DNA of 64,000 bases from positions 350,552 through 414,551 of the forward strand of contig JACRBJ010000032.1 of NCBI GenBank assembly GCA_016234555.1, in the 5' to 3' direction. This DNA comes from Chloroflexota bacterium. Lineage in GTDB: Bacteria > Chloroflexota > Anaerolineae > Anaerolineales > Villigracilaceae. Positions 8,343-15,666 of this stretch are shown piece after piece (position 1 is the first letter of the stretch; every line of letters begins with the position of its first letter). The notes beneath the pieces were generated by a model. The model was not told where the DNA came from, ran no database searches, and saw only the letters and a list, made by a program, of their open reading frames with translations. A program made the translations under genes and the position numbers.

Positions 8343-10318
8343 AGTTTCACCTGCCTTGAAACCTCCGAAGTCTCCAAGACCTCGGAAGTCTGATGTGCCA
8401 GTATCTGCGAGTTATAAATTTCAGCATAGATCGGTTCTTCTTCCATGAGTTGCGCGTGTTTGCCTTGTGCCACGACCTCGCCTTTTTCAAGCACCAAAAT
8501 TTTGTCGGCGTTCATCACGGTGCTGATGCGCTGCGCGATAACGAAGGATGTGCGTCCCTTCATCAAGGTTTCAAGCGCTTCCTGGATATGCGACTCGGTG
8601 GCGACATCCACGCTGGAGGTTGAGTCGTCGAGGATGAGGATGTGCGGATCGAGCAGCAGGGCGCGGGCGATTGCCACCCGCTGCTTTTGTCCGCCGCTGA
8701 GGGTGGTTCCGCGCTCACCGACGTGGGTGTTGTAGCCTTCGGGGAACGACATGATGAAGTCATGCGCGGCGGCGGCTTTCGCAGCGGATTGAATTTCTTC
8801 GAGCGTGGCTTCGGGCTTGCCGAAGGCGATGTTCTCGGCGATGGTTCCGCTGAACAAAGTCGTCTCCTGAAGCACGATGCCAATCTGCGAGCGGAGCGAG
8901 TCCAACGTGATGTCGCGCAGGTCGAAGCCGTCAATCGTGATGCGCCCTTCGACGGGGTCATAGAAGCGCGGCAGTAAATTGATGATGCTGGTCTTGCCCG
9001 AACCTGTCGCGCCGAGCAATGCAATCGTCTCGCCTGGCTTTGCTTCGAACGAAACATTCTTCAACACAGGCTCGCCGCCGCCGACATAGCGGAAGGTGAC
9101 ATTCTCGAACTTCACTTCGCCGTTCACGGCAGGCAACTTCGCCGCATTGGGCTTGTCCACGATGTCGCTCTTCGCGTCGAGGATTTCAAAGATGCGGTCA
9201 GCCGACGCGGAAGCCTGTCCCATCTGCGTGACGATCATGCCGAACATCATGATGGGGAAAAACAGGTACATCAAATAAAGCGAGAACTCCTGCCATGCGC
9301 CGATGGTCAACGTGCCTGCGATGATCTGTTTGCCGCCGACGTACAAAATCGTGGCTTGCCCGAGGTTGGCGGTCAGAAACACCAGCGGGAACAAAAACGT
9401 GAACAGGCGCGAGACCGCAATGGACTGCTCCATCGTGTCGTCAGCGGCAGCGCGGAACTTCGTCTGCTGTTCCTTCTCGCGGGTAAACGACTTGATGACC
9501 TTGATGCCCGCCAGGTTCTCCTGCAAGACCGTGTTCAACGCCGAAAGCTTTTGCTGCACCTTTTTGAACATTGGCTGTGCCAAACTCGAAAAGACGCCGA
9601 ACAACACAATCGCAATCGGCAGAATCGGCATGGCAGTCCACGCCAGCGCAACGTTCGACGAGAACAAAATGATGACCGTACCCGATAGCAGGATCACCGC
9701 GCCGACAAGTTGCAGCAAACCCTGTCCGATAAAAAGACGCACCTTCTCCACGTCGTCCGTGGCGCGGATCATCAACTGTCCCGTCTGGTTTTTGTCGTGA
9801 TACGCAAACGACAACTGCTGAATCTTGGCGTACAAATCGTTGCGCAAATCGTAGGCGACGGACTGGGAATTCTTCTCCGCCCAAAACGCTTGCAGGAAAG
9901 AGAACAGTCCACGCAGGAGGGCGAAGACGACGATGGCGACCAGGGCGGTGACCAACGCTTCGGGCGCGTGAGTCAAATCCGCTTCGAGCGCCGCCTTGAG
10001 CTGGTCGGCGGACATCGAGCTGGGATTCCCCGTCAGTTCGAGAATCTTCGGCAGCGCCGCGTCCATAAATTGAGCGGGGATTTTGTCCAGCGCGCCCAAG
10101 ACCTGGCTGGCGAGGAATCCGCTCGTGACCGCGTCGATCACATTGCGGATCATGCGCGGGACAGCCAGTTGCGAGAGCGTGGCGATAATGAGGAAAACGT
10201 ACGGCAGCGCCGCCTGACGTTTGTACCGCGTCAGGTATTTGATTGCGCGCCCAATGCCGCCGCTGGATTTTGTCCGCTCGCGACGACGGGGGGATGCTTG
10301 TGTCATGGTTGCTTGCAA
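8339..10318 (-). CDS. ABC exporter half-transporter, degenerate-site subunit
   Basis: 659 residues: six-helix domain, then a nucleotide-binding domain with Walker A GATGSGKTS (about 434). Walker B is ILDDSTSSVD (about 560), where the catalytic Glu is Asp. The switch histidine is Gln (IAQRIST, about 593). The signature LSGGQKQ is canonical. One ATP site in the heterodimer would therefore be non-hydrolysing. The start is a TTG at 10318 with AAGGAG seven bases upstream; the next ATG (10306) is too far from that site. The last 15 residues (TSEVLETSEVSRQVKL) are encoded by a GAAGTCTCC-type microrepeat common in this window. It lies 85 bases downstream of a MarR gene on the same strand. Confidence 0.93.
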   Translation of the reverse strand: MQATMTQASPRRRERTKSSGGIGRAIKYLTRYKRQAALPYVFLIIATLSQLAVPRMIRNVIDAVTSGFLASQVLGALDKIPAQFMDAALPKILELTGNPSSMSADQLKAALEADLTHAPEALVTALVAIVVFALLRGLFSFLQAFWAEKNSQSVAYDLRNDLYAKIQQLSFAYHDKNQTGQLMIRATDDVEKVRLFIGQGLLQLVGAVILLSGTVIILFSSNVALAWTAMPILPIAIVLFGVFSSLAQPMFKKVQQKLSALNTVLQENLAGIKVIKSFTREKEQQTKFRAAADDTMEQSIAVSRLFTFLFPLVFLTANLGQATILYVGGKQIIAGTLTIGAWQEFSLYLMYLFFPIMMFGMIVTQMGQASASADRIFEILDAKSDIVDKPNAAKLPAVNGEVKFENVTFRYVGGGEPVLKNVSFEAKPGETIALLGATGSGKTSIINLLPRFYDPVEGRITIDGFDLRDITLDSLRSQIGIVLQETTLFSGTIAENIAFGKPEATLEEIQSAAKAAAAHDFIMSFPEGYNTHVGERGTTLSGGQKQRVAIARALLLDPHILILDDSTSSVDVATESHIQEALETLMKGRTSFVIAQRISTVMNADKILVLEKGEVVAQGKHAQLMEEEPIYAEIYNSQILAHQTSEVLETSEVSRQVKL

Positions 10319-10403
10319 GGGAATACTCCTTATCGAAAATTACCTGTTAAAAATACCAAACGAATATGCAGAAATTGTGCAGGGGTGGGACAGACTTTCA
10401 GGA

Positions 10404-10853
10404 TTATTTTTTGTCTTCCAGGTTTTGCGCGGCTTTGGTTAAAATCTCCAATGCCTCTGCAACTTTCATCTGCTCCTCAGGGCTTAACTGGGACGTGATT
10501 TCCTCCAGCCAGCGGAAACGCTTTTGCGCCCCGCTTTCGATGAGTTTTTCAGCTTTTGTGGTGAGGTTCAACTGTTTCATGCGCCTGTCGTTTGGGTCTT
10601 CGGTGCGTTCGAGATATCCCGCCTGTACAAGTTTCTCCACCAGTTGACTGGCGGCTGCATTGCTGATGTCAAACCGCTCACCGATCTCGGAAACACCGCA
10701 CCTGCCCTTGTGGTGCAACTGCATCAGGATGCCAAGCTGCGGCATGGATAGCCCCGAAGACTTCGCAAAGAGAGTCCGCTCGTGCATGGAACGATGGGTG
10801 GAGATTTCCATCCATGTACGCAGTGATTGGGTGACAGCAGGGAATTTGGTCAT
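10404..10853 (-). CDS. MarR-family transcriptional regulator
   Basis: 149 residues with a winged helix-turn-helix in the centre: SEIGERFDISNAAASQLVEK forms the recognition region and the wing is LERTEDPNDRRMKQLNLT, the classic DRR motif. MarR proteins are dimeric repressors that release DNA on binding small phenolic or toxic compounds. It is the first gene of an operon with the two exporter subunits, so it probably controls exporter expression in response to a substrate. The ribosome-binding site is AGAGG. An inverted repeat just upstream is a likely self-operator. Confidence 0.92.
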   Translation of the reverse strand: MTKFPAVTQSLRTWMEISTHRSMHERTLFAKSSGLSMPQLGILMQLHHKGRCGVSEIGERFDISNAAASQLVEKLVQAGYLERTEDPNDRRMKQLNLTTKAEKLIESGAQKRFRWLEEITSQLSPEEQMKVAEALEILTKAAQNLEDKK

Positions 10854-10870
10854 TGTTAAGTCCTCTTTTT

Positions 10871-10914
10871 AGTTAAGCGGACTGAACTATATTCCTGAGT
10901 CAAGTTTTGGTCAA
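10871..10914 (-). promoter_or_regulatory. Promoter and MarR operator of the exporter operon
   Basis: Read on the minus strand, TTGACC (10914-10909), a 17-base spacer and TATAGT (10891-10886) form a near-consensus promoter. Starting inside the -10 box and running downstream is an 18-bp imperfect palindrome, AGTTCAGTCCGCTTAACT (10888-10871), with half-sites matching at six of seven positions. Repressor bound there would block open-complex formation. That it is the MarR site is an inference from position and symmetry. Confidence 0.75.
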
Positions 10915-10950
10915 GAGAAGGGATGTTAGAGAAGCGTTAGAGTTTGGAGG

Positions 10951-10980
10951 TAAAAGAGAGCGGATCAACAGACCGCTCTC
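10951..10980 (-). terminator. Rho-independent terminator of the DUF1349 gene
   Basis: On the minus strand an eight-base stem (GAGAGCGG/CCGCTCTC) is followed by TTTTACC. It lies just after the DUF1349 gene and just before the MarR promoter, insulating the two units. Confidence 0.78.
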
Positions 10981-11024
10981 GAAGCCATACGGGTAATTTA
11001 TGCTGCGCTTTCAAATCCTGCAAA

Positions 11025-11621
11025 TTACTTCCATTTGTTTTCCGAGATTTCCAGCAAATTGAACCTGCACCAGAAATCCTTTCCTATTGGACTGCATGCG
11101 TACACTCCCACTTCAAGCTGATCGAATGATCCGTGCAGGTGGGCAATGCGCAATTGTCCCCACGCCTGACCATCGTAAGAGTTTTCAAGAAGGAAATCGC
11201 TTCCGTTCCTGCTGATCCGATACCACATTTGTTTGTGAGTTGAAGGGATGTCCTGTGTTGCCCAATCGGAAAAGCCAAGGTTTGTAACCACCGACCCAAG
11301 ACGACTGCAATTTTCACTTTCGTATTCTGTGGATACTTTTATCCAATGGTCTTTGTCACCGCGCACCATCAGTCCGCATTGATCATATTTTTCCAGTGGA
11401 CGAAATTCCACGTGCGTCATCAGGGAGAAGTCGCCAGACTGGGCTGTGAAAAGGCAGTGTCCATCGTCCCTTTGAAAGCCATAGTGCGTGGTTTGCCAAA
11501 AATCTGTTTTCTCGTCGGTGAAAATCTCCAAGCCTGCGCCAAGTCGATACCTGACAGGCTCATTGAACCAATGAAAAGCTTTTGGCATGGCGGGTTGTAG
11601 AAATTTTTCTGCAAGTTGCAT
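11025..11621 (-). CDS. DUF1349 family protein (concanavalin-like fold)
   Basis: 198 residues with the DUF1349 pattern: an N-terminal WFNEP segment, DFWQTTHYGFQRDDGH, the central DQCGLMVRGDKDHWIKVSTE, and a C-terminal VGVYACSPIG. Family members have a jelly-roll fold like plant lectins or laminarinases, and some are annotated as regulators of enolase or as sugar-binding proteins. There is no signal peptide, so it is probably cytoplasmic. It appears to be monocistronic with its own terminator. The real ligand is not known. Confidence 0.85.
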   Translation of the reverse strand: MQLAEKFLQPAMPKAFHWFNEPVRYRLGAGLEIFTDEKTDFWQTTHYGFQRDDGHCLFTAQSGDFSLMTHVEFRPLEKYDQCGLMVRGDKDHWIKVSTEYESENCSRLGSVVTNLGFSDWATQDIPSTHKQMWYRISRNGSDFLLENSYDGQAWGQLRIAHLHGSFDQLEVGVYACSPIGKDFWCRFNLLEISENKWK

Positions 11622-11676
11622 AATATCAACTCCTGACTAAATCATATTTCCAAATTTCCCTTGTCTCCTTCAACGG

Positions 11677-12861
11677 CTATTTGAGTCTTACAGGAAAGGG
11701 CAATGGCTTTGTTTGCAGAGCAGCTGCCAATTCCACCGCTTCCTCCTGGGTGAAGTTCCCTGAAATGCTTCCCTGTCCGCTTGGAATGGCGCTGTTAATT
11801 ATCGGTGAAGCAATGACAGACTTATCCAATACAATCCCCAAATAAGTTCCGATGTTTTGGGAGGTGTGTTCGAAAAATATCTTCGTTCCCTTTTCTGTAA
11901 GAGCAAACTCGATTAGATATGTCTCATAATTCGGATCTTTTGATACGATGGCAGTCATGATGCCATCATTGGACATTACGGTATGCCATTCCTGACCTTC
12001 CACCTGCGGCTGGTATTTGTTTTCAAAATCGGTTCTGATTGTCGTGCCTGGCTCAATTGACGTCTCGCCAAAGTCGACGAACTCCAGCAAACCGATGGCG
12101 CCCACCTTTTCAGCGAACTCAGCCGCATCCATCGTAGCGGGGATTTTCCCAACGATTTCACCAGCCTCAGAGACCTCGAACAATATGTAGGAATATCCCA
12201 AAAGCTCGCAGCGGTCGGTCAGGGTCTGGGCGGCGAGTTCCAAATCCTGTTTTTCCACAAACGTCCCTTCGGGCAAATCAGGGACAAAAATGATTGGGGA
12301 CTTGGGCATCAAATAGGCAGTCGCAAATTCGTTGATGTATTTGAAGCTAAAAAACAACCCAAGACCGACAAGGATGACAAAGACCCCTGCCGCAACATAC
12401 TTTGCAAATCCACCGCGTTGACGGTCCGAATCTTCCATCATCCCAATGGTTTGCGGTATTCTCGGTGGATTCTTGATCTGCTCGGCTTCCGCATCCCTCA
12501 GGTTGGCTCTTGCCTCATCAAGACCAGGATTTAACCGAATGGCTTCGCGATAGGAGGCGATGGCGTCGTCAGTTCGTCCCATTTCGTCGAGGATTAGTCC
12601 GCGCAGGTTGTGAGCTTTGGCAAAGTTCGGGTCGAGTTGAAGGGCAATCTCACAGTCGGCGAGCGCCTTGTTCAGGTTTGTGTCGAGTTCGTAATCAATA
12701 TCCGCGGAATCGAAATATTCCTGCGCGGTTTTGCCGTCCACAAGACCCCCGGGTGCAATTGGCGCTTCAAGGTCTGTCCCACAGTGGGGACAATATCTCT
12801 CGTTATCCTTGACCTTTCCCCCGCAATCGGGACAACGCAAACTCAAAAATCCATCAAGCAT
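11677..12861 (-). CDS. Zinc-ribbon/TPR membrane protein ending in a SecD P1-like domain
   Basis: 394 residues. Residues 9-29 are a zinc ribbon (CPDCGGKVKDNERYCPHCG). About 40-125 are two or three TPR units (ALADCEIALQLDPNFAKAHN). A single transmembrane helix lies near 155-175. The outer C-terminal part, especially the last 90 residues (FALTEKGTKIFF, LGIVLDKSVIASP, ISGNFTQEEAVELAAALQ), closely resembles the first periplasmic domain of SecD. The six SecD transmembrane helices are absent. The start has AGGAGG eight bases upstream. It may present a SecD-like head outside the membrane to secreted chains or lipoproteins, with cytoplasmic TPRs recruiting partners. The function is inferred from domains only. 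Confidence 0.85.
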   Translation of the reverse strand: MLDGFLSLRCPDCGGKVKDNERYCPHCGTDLEAPIAPGGLVDGKTAQEYFDSADIDYELDTNLNKALADCEIALQLDPNFAKAHNLRGLILDEMGRTDDAIASYREAIRLNPGLDEARANLRDAEAEQIKNPPRIPQTIGMMEDSDRQRGGFAKYVAAGVFVILVGLGLFFSFKYINEFATAYLMPKSPIIFVPDLPEGTFVEKQDLELAAQTLTDRCELLGYSYILFEVSEAGEIVGKIPATMDAAEFAEKVGAIGLLEFVDFGETSIEPGTTIRTDFENKYQPQVEGQEWHTVMSNDGIMTAIVSKDPNYETYLIEFALTEKGTKIFFEHTSQNIGTYLGIVLDKSVIASPIINSAIPSGQGSISGNFTQEEAVELAAALQTKPLPFPVRLK

Positions 12862-12899
12862 ATTACTTTCCTCCTATCCAAACAAAGTAAGTAATGATG

Positions 12900-12998
12900 T
12901 CAGAACACCAGATCATATCCCAACTCCCCCTGCTTTCCTTGCTGTTTCCTGACCTTTTCCGCCTGCTCGAAAGTCTGGTTTGGGACAGACTTGGACAT
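12900..12998 (-). CDS. Small ORF A, 32 residues, paired with small ORF B
   Basis: Starts at ATG 12998 with AAGGG eight bases before it and ends at TGA 12900. The peptide begins MSKSVPNQTFEQAEKV and contains QGELGYDLVF at the end. A related sequence lies on the other side of the kinase gene (14104-14181), with about three quarters of bases alike over some 100 bp by eye, which argues that this is more than a chance frame. It is hydrophilic, helical and basic, with no membrane segment. Its frame is the same as that of the kinase upstream, across the kinase UGA stop. It could be a small protein gene, or the tail remnant of a longer one. Confidence 0.45.
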   Translation of the reverse strand: MSKSVPNQTFEQAEKVRKQQGKQGELGYDLVF

Positions 12999-13061
12999 GT
13001 TGATGCCCTTGCCGTTGAACAAGTCTTTGGGTGCGATGAAAAAGCTGATGGCGGCTTCTCT

Positions 13062-14012
13062 TCATTCGAACGCTTCAAGACGCGGAAGCCCCAATTCCGC
13101 ACATAGGCGCTGCGTGTCCGCGATATGCTCTGGTGTAGACCGGGCAAACTCAAAACACCAAAGCAATTGGTATATGGGCCGCCGTTGTTTGTACAGTGGC
13201 GCTATGGGACAGATGGCTTCATACGACGGCCAAAACTCATCGCTCATCACACCTTCCCACAATTCAAGCCGTGCTAGGTCTGTCTCGTGATGGCCAGCCC
13301 ATCCTTTGTCAAAATCCAGAATCGTTGCCAGATGCCACTGCCCCTGCCGATGCTGAAAGAGTATATTGTATTTGTGAAGATCTTCGTGACAGAGTCCCGA
13401 CTGACGGACGTCCGAGAAAAGATGCCGTTGTTTTTCCAACACAGAGTAGAACAGGTCACGCAAGCGGGCGTTCTGGATGGAGGACCGTGCATGTTCCGTC
13501 AACGTTGCAAAGTATGGCTCGTTCCCCAGCACACTTCCGTCAACCGCAAGTTCGCCAAACGCGGGGAAATGAATCGCATGCAGTTGGGCCACAGCATTTC
13601 CCAGTTGTTGATAGGCGTTGGATAATTCCTCCCGGCTCAATTGTGGGCGCACGACCGCCCACTCCTGCCCTGGAATATGGGCTTTGATGAAGTATCGCCA
13701 GGGCCAAGTCTGATAGGATATGTCCACGGCCAGGATTTCGGGCATGGGGACGCTGGTAAGTGTTGCGACCAGGCGATGAAGCATGGCGGTCCGCTCGAAG
13801 GGGCAGGGCCATGGAGCTTCGGGTCCGGCAAGTTTGACAACCACTTCGATGGAAGGATGGCGGAGTTGAACAAGCAGGACAAGGTAATCGTGATACTGAT
13901 TGCCAATCTCACAGCCGATCAATTCGACCTTTGAGCCGAATGTCTGTTGCAGCAGTTGCAATAACAGATCATGCGGGACAGCCATGTCCATTTGCGATGT
14001 TTCGATGTCCAT
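13062..14012 (-). CDS. Aminoglycoside phosphotransferase (APH)-family kinase
   Basis: 316 residues from ATG 14012, chosen because GAGGAG lies six bases upstream; the frame extends further but without a ribosome-binding site. The kinase catalytic loop is GLCHEDLHKYNILF (about 206-219), with the catalytic Asp and metal-binding Asn. The second metal Asp is in LDFDKGWAG (about 230). The family phosphorylates hydroxyls of small molecules such as aminoglycosides, choline, homoserine or fructosamines. Sequence alone does not tell the substrate, and resistance should not be assumed. It is flanked by two related small ORFs, an arrangement that suggests local duplication or insertion. Confidence 0.85.
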   Translation of the reverse strand: MDIETSQMDMAVPHDLLLQLLQQTFGSKVELIGCEIGNQYHDYLVLLVQLRHPSIEVVVKLAGPEAPWPCPFERTAMLHRLVATLTSVPMPEILAVDISYQTWPWRYFIKAHIPGQEWAVVRPQLSREELSNAYQQLGNAVAQLHAIHFPAFGELAVDGSVLGNEPYFATLTEHARSSIQNARLRDLFYSVLEKQRHLFSDVRQSGLCHEDLHKYNILFQHRQGQWHLATILDFDKGWAGHHETDLARLELWEGVMSDEFWPSYEAICPIAPLYKQRRPIYQLLWCFEFARSTPEHIADTQRLCAELGLPRLEAFE

Positions 14013-14103
14013 TATGACTCCTCGGCTTGACAAGCCAACCACGATTTAATCCGATGGCTTCCTGCATAAAACGCCAATCGACGTGTCCGTCAGAACAACC
14101 AGA

Positions 14104-14181
14104 TCATATCCCCAACTCCCCTTGCTTCCTCTTGACCTTCTCCGCCAGCTTAAACGTCTGGCTTGGCACGGACTTGGGCAT
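14104..14181 (-). pseudogene. Small ORF B, probable frameshifted paralogue of small ORF A
   Basis: From ATG 14181 the frame reads MPKSVPSQTFKLAEKV and ends after 25 residues at TGA 14104. Compared with copy A it has one extra G in a run of G (near 14110). Removing it would restore the YDLV sequence and continue for about 20 residues to 14050. A TATAAT box sits at 14212-14207 on the same strand. It lies upstream of the kinase on the same strand. It may be a decayed copy or a short functional peptide; I favour decay. Confidence 0.4.
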
Positions 14182-14270
14182 GTCGATTGAAAAGTCCTCT
14201 TGCTGGATTATACCGCGCAGGGCAAAGCGGTTTTATCATCGAAATCGAACGCGCCTGACAGGGTCCGGGA

Positions 14271-14347
14271 TGATATAATGAAGTTACATCACAAAATGAC
14301 AGGCAAACATCGACTGCGCCAGCCCTTTTGCGGGCTGGTGTTTTTTT
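14271..14347 (+). promoter_or_regulatory. Extended -10 promoter followed by attenuator-like hairpin
   Basis: TGATATAAT at 14271-14279 is an extended -10 element with no clear -35. It predicts an RNA starting near 14286. About 30 nt later a GC-rich stem (GCCAGCCC at 14318-14325 with GGGCTGGT at 14332-14339) is followed by seven T at 14341-14347, a textbook intrinsic terminator. The CarD-like gene starts 20 bases further on with AAGGAG. No plus-strand gene ends here, so the terminator acts on this promoter's own RNA: either an attenuated leader or a short RNA of about 60 nt. Confidence 0.65.
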
Positions 14348-14366
14348 CTTAATGTAAGGAGTAATC

Positions 14367-14852
14367 ATGGGATTTCAAATCGGCGATTGGGTTGTGCATT
14401 GCGCCCACGGGCTTGGGCAGGTTCATGCCATCGAAGAGCGGACGAACAATAATAAAGCCGCCCTTTATTACATGGTTCAACTGAGAGACTTTACCGTTTG
14501 GGTGCCGGCGGACGAAAACCAGAACAGCCGCCTGCGTCCCCCAGCCAGTGCGGGGGAATTCCACAAGCTGCTCGCGACCCTGTCGGAGCCTGCCGACCAG
14601 CTCCCCGATGACCGCCGCCAGCGGAACCTTCAACTGTTAGAAATGCTCAAGGATGGCAGCGTCGAGTCGATGTGCAGGGTGCTTCGCAATCTGGCATCTC
14701 ACCGCCACCACCGCACCTGGAGCGAGTACGACAGCGCCCTGATGAACCGCGTTCAAAAAGCCCTGGTCGGGGAATGGAGTTTCATCTTCTCGGTTCCCCC
14801 GCTCGATGCCGAGATCGAACTTCAGAAACTGCTGTCAGCCAGAACGAATTGA
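14367..14852 (+). CDS. CarD/CdnL-like RNA polymerase-binding regulator
   Basis: 161 residues. The N-terminal 60 (FQIGDWVVHCAHGLGQVHAI, then YYMVQLRDFTVWVPADE) match the Tudor-like RNA polymerase interaction domain of CarD, CdnL and Mfd. The remainder is helical (EFHKLLATLSEPADQLPDD and beyond) like the DNA-contacting C-terminal domain of CdnL. Such proteins bind the polymerase beta subunit and stabilise open complexes, often at rRNA promoters. The start is set by AAGGAG seven bases upstream. Expression may be controlled by the hairpin in its leader. Confidence 0.82.
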   Translation: MGFQIGDWVVHCAHGLGQVHAIEERTNNNKAALYYMVQLRDFTVWVPADENQNSRLRPPASAGEFHKLLATLSEPADQLPDDRRQRNLQLLEMLKDGSVESMCRVLRNLASHRHHRTWSEYDSALMNRVQKALVGEWSFIFSVPPLDAEIELQKLLSARTN

Positions 14853-14928
14853 GGAATCACCAGACAACCGAAAGCCTGGCAGACGGCTGATTCGCCCGTT
14901 GGTTTATGGCGTGACGCAGGATGTGAAT

Positions 14929-15591
14929 CTATTTCAATACGTCCAGCAGTTTGGTCGTATCCTGCAGGATTAAATCCGCCCCCATTTTTTTCAACTCAGG
15001 CTCCTCGCCGAAGCCGCACAGCACTCCCGCCGTCTGTGCGCCGGCGGATTTGCCGGCGCGAATGTCCACGGTGGTGTCGCCGATCATCAGGCAGGCTTCG
15101 GGGGCAACGTTCATCTTTTGCGCGGCAAGCAGGATCGGGTCGGGATAGGGCTTGGTGTGCTTCGCCGACAGCCCGGTCACAACCGCATCGAAATATTTGG
15201 CGAGGTCGAACTGTTCGAGAAAAGCCATCGTCCCGTTTTCATCCCGCGCGCTGACAACCGCCATCGGGTAGCGCCCGCTCAATTGCGCGAGCATCCCATC
15301 CACGCCGGGGATGAGCAGGAATTTCTTCGACGAGTATCGATGGCGGCGCGACAACCAGTTAACGACCGCGACCATCTCGTCATCAATTCCGAGGGTGTCT
15401 GCAAGACCAAGCAGCGCGTTGCCGGGCGCTTCGATCCACATGATTAAACGTCGCGCGGCGCGGGCAGAGTCTTTAAAAAGAAAACGCGGGAAAAACGGAA
15501 GAACATTCCTTACATATAGTTCGTCGGTATCGCTGAGCGTTCCGTCGACATCGAAACACAGGGCTTTTATGCGCGATAAATCAAGGGACAT
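14929..15591 (-). CDS. HAD-superfamily hydrolase, phosphoglycolate phosphatase-like
   Basis: 220 residues with all HAD motifs: DVDGTLSD (nucleophile Asp, residues 14-21), VVSARDEN (motif II, about 112-119), a Lys in KHTKPYPDP (about 144-152), and GDTTVDIRAGKSAG (metal-binding Asp). A helical cap lies between motifs I and II, as in phosphoglycolate phosphatase and beta-phosphoglucomutase types. It would dephosphorylate a small metabolite. It has no Shine-Dalgarno; TACAAT sits six bases before the ATG, as in leaderless genes. It is divergent from the histidine kinase. Confidence 0.87.
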   Translation of the reverse strand: MSLDLSRIKALCFDVDGTLSDTDELYVRNVLPFFPRFLFKDSARAARRLIMWIEAPGNALLGLADTLGIDDEMVAVVNWLSRRHRYSSKKFLLIPGVDGMLAQLSGRYPMAVVSARDENGTMAFLEQFDLAKYFDAVVTGLSAKHTKPYPDPILLAAQKMNVAPEACLMIGDTTVDIRAGKSAGAQTAGVLCGFGEEPELKKMGADLILQDTTKLLDVLK

Positions 15592-15666
15592 GGCGCAATT
15601 GTACCAAAGGGACTATACTTCGATTTCGGTATATAAAAATGCTACGAAATGTGATTTAATACGTCC

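Noticed and set aside
11677..12861. secD
   Set aside because: Only the first exposed domain is similar; the six transmembrane helices of SecD are missing and the N-terminus is zinc ribbon plus TPR.
12863..13153. A 96-codon minus-strand frame overlapping small ORF A
   Set aside because: It runs in another frame through the kinase 3' end, is Ser/Arg-rich and has no homologous counterpart at the second copy, whereas the small ORF frame does.
13062..14012. Antibiotic resistance gene
   Set aside because: The APH fold is shared by many metabolic kinases, and no residue pattern specific for aminoglycoside enzymes is visible.
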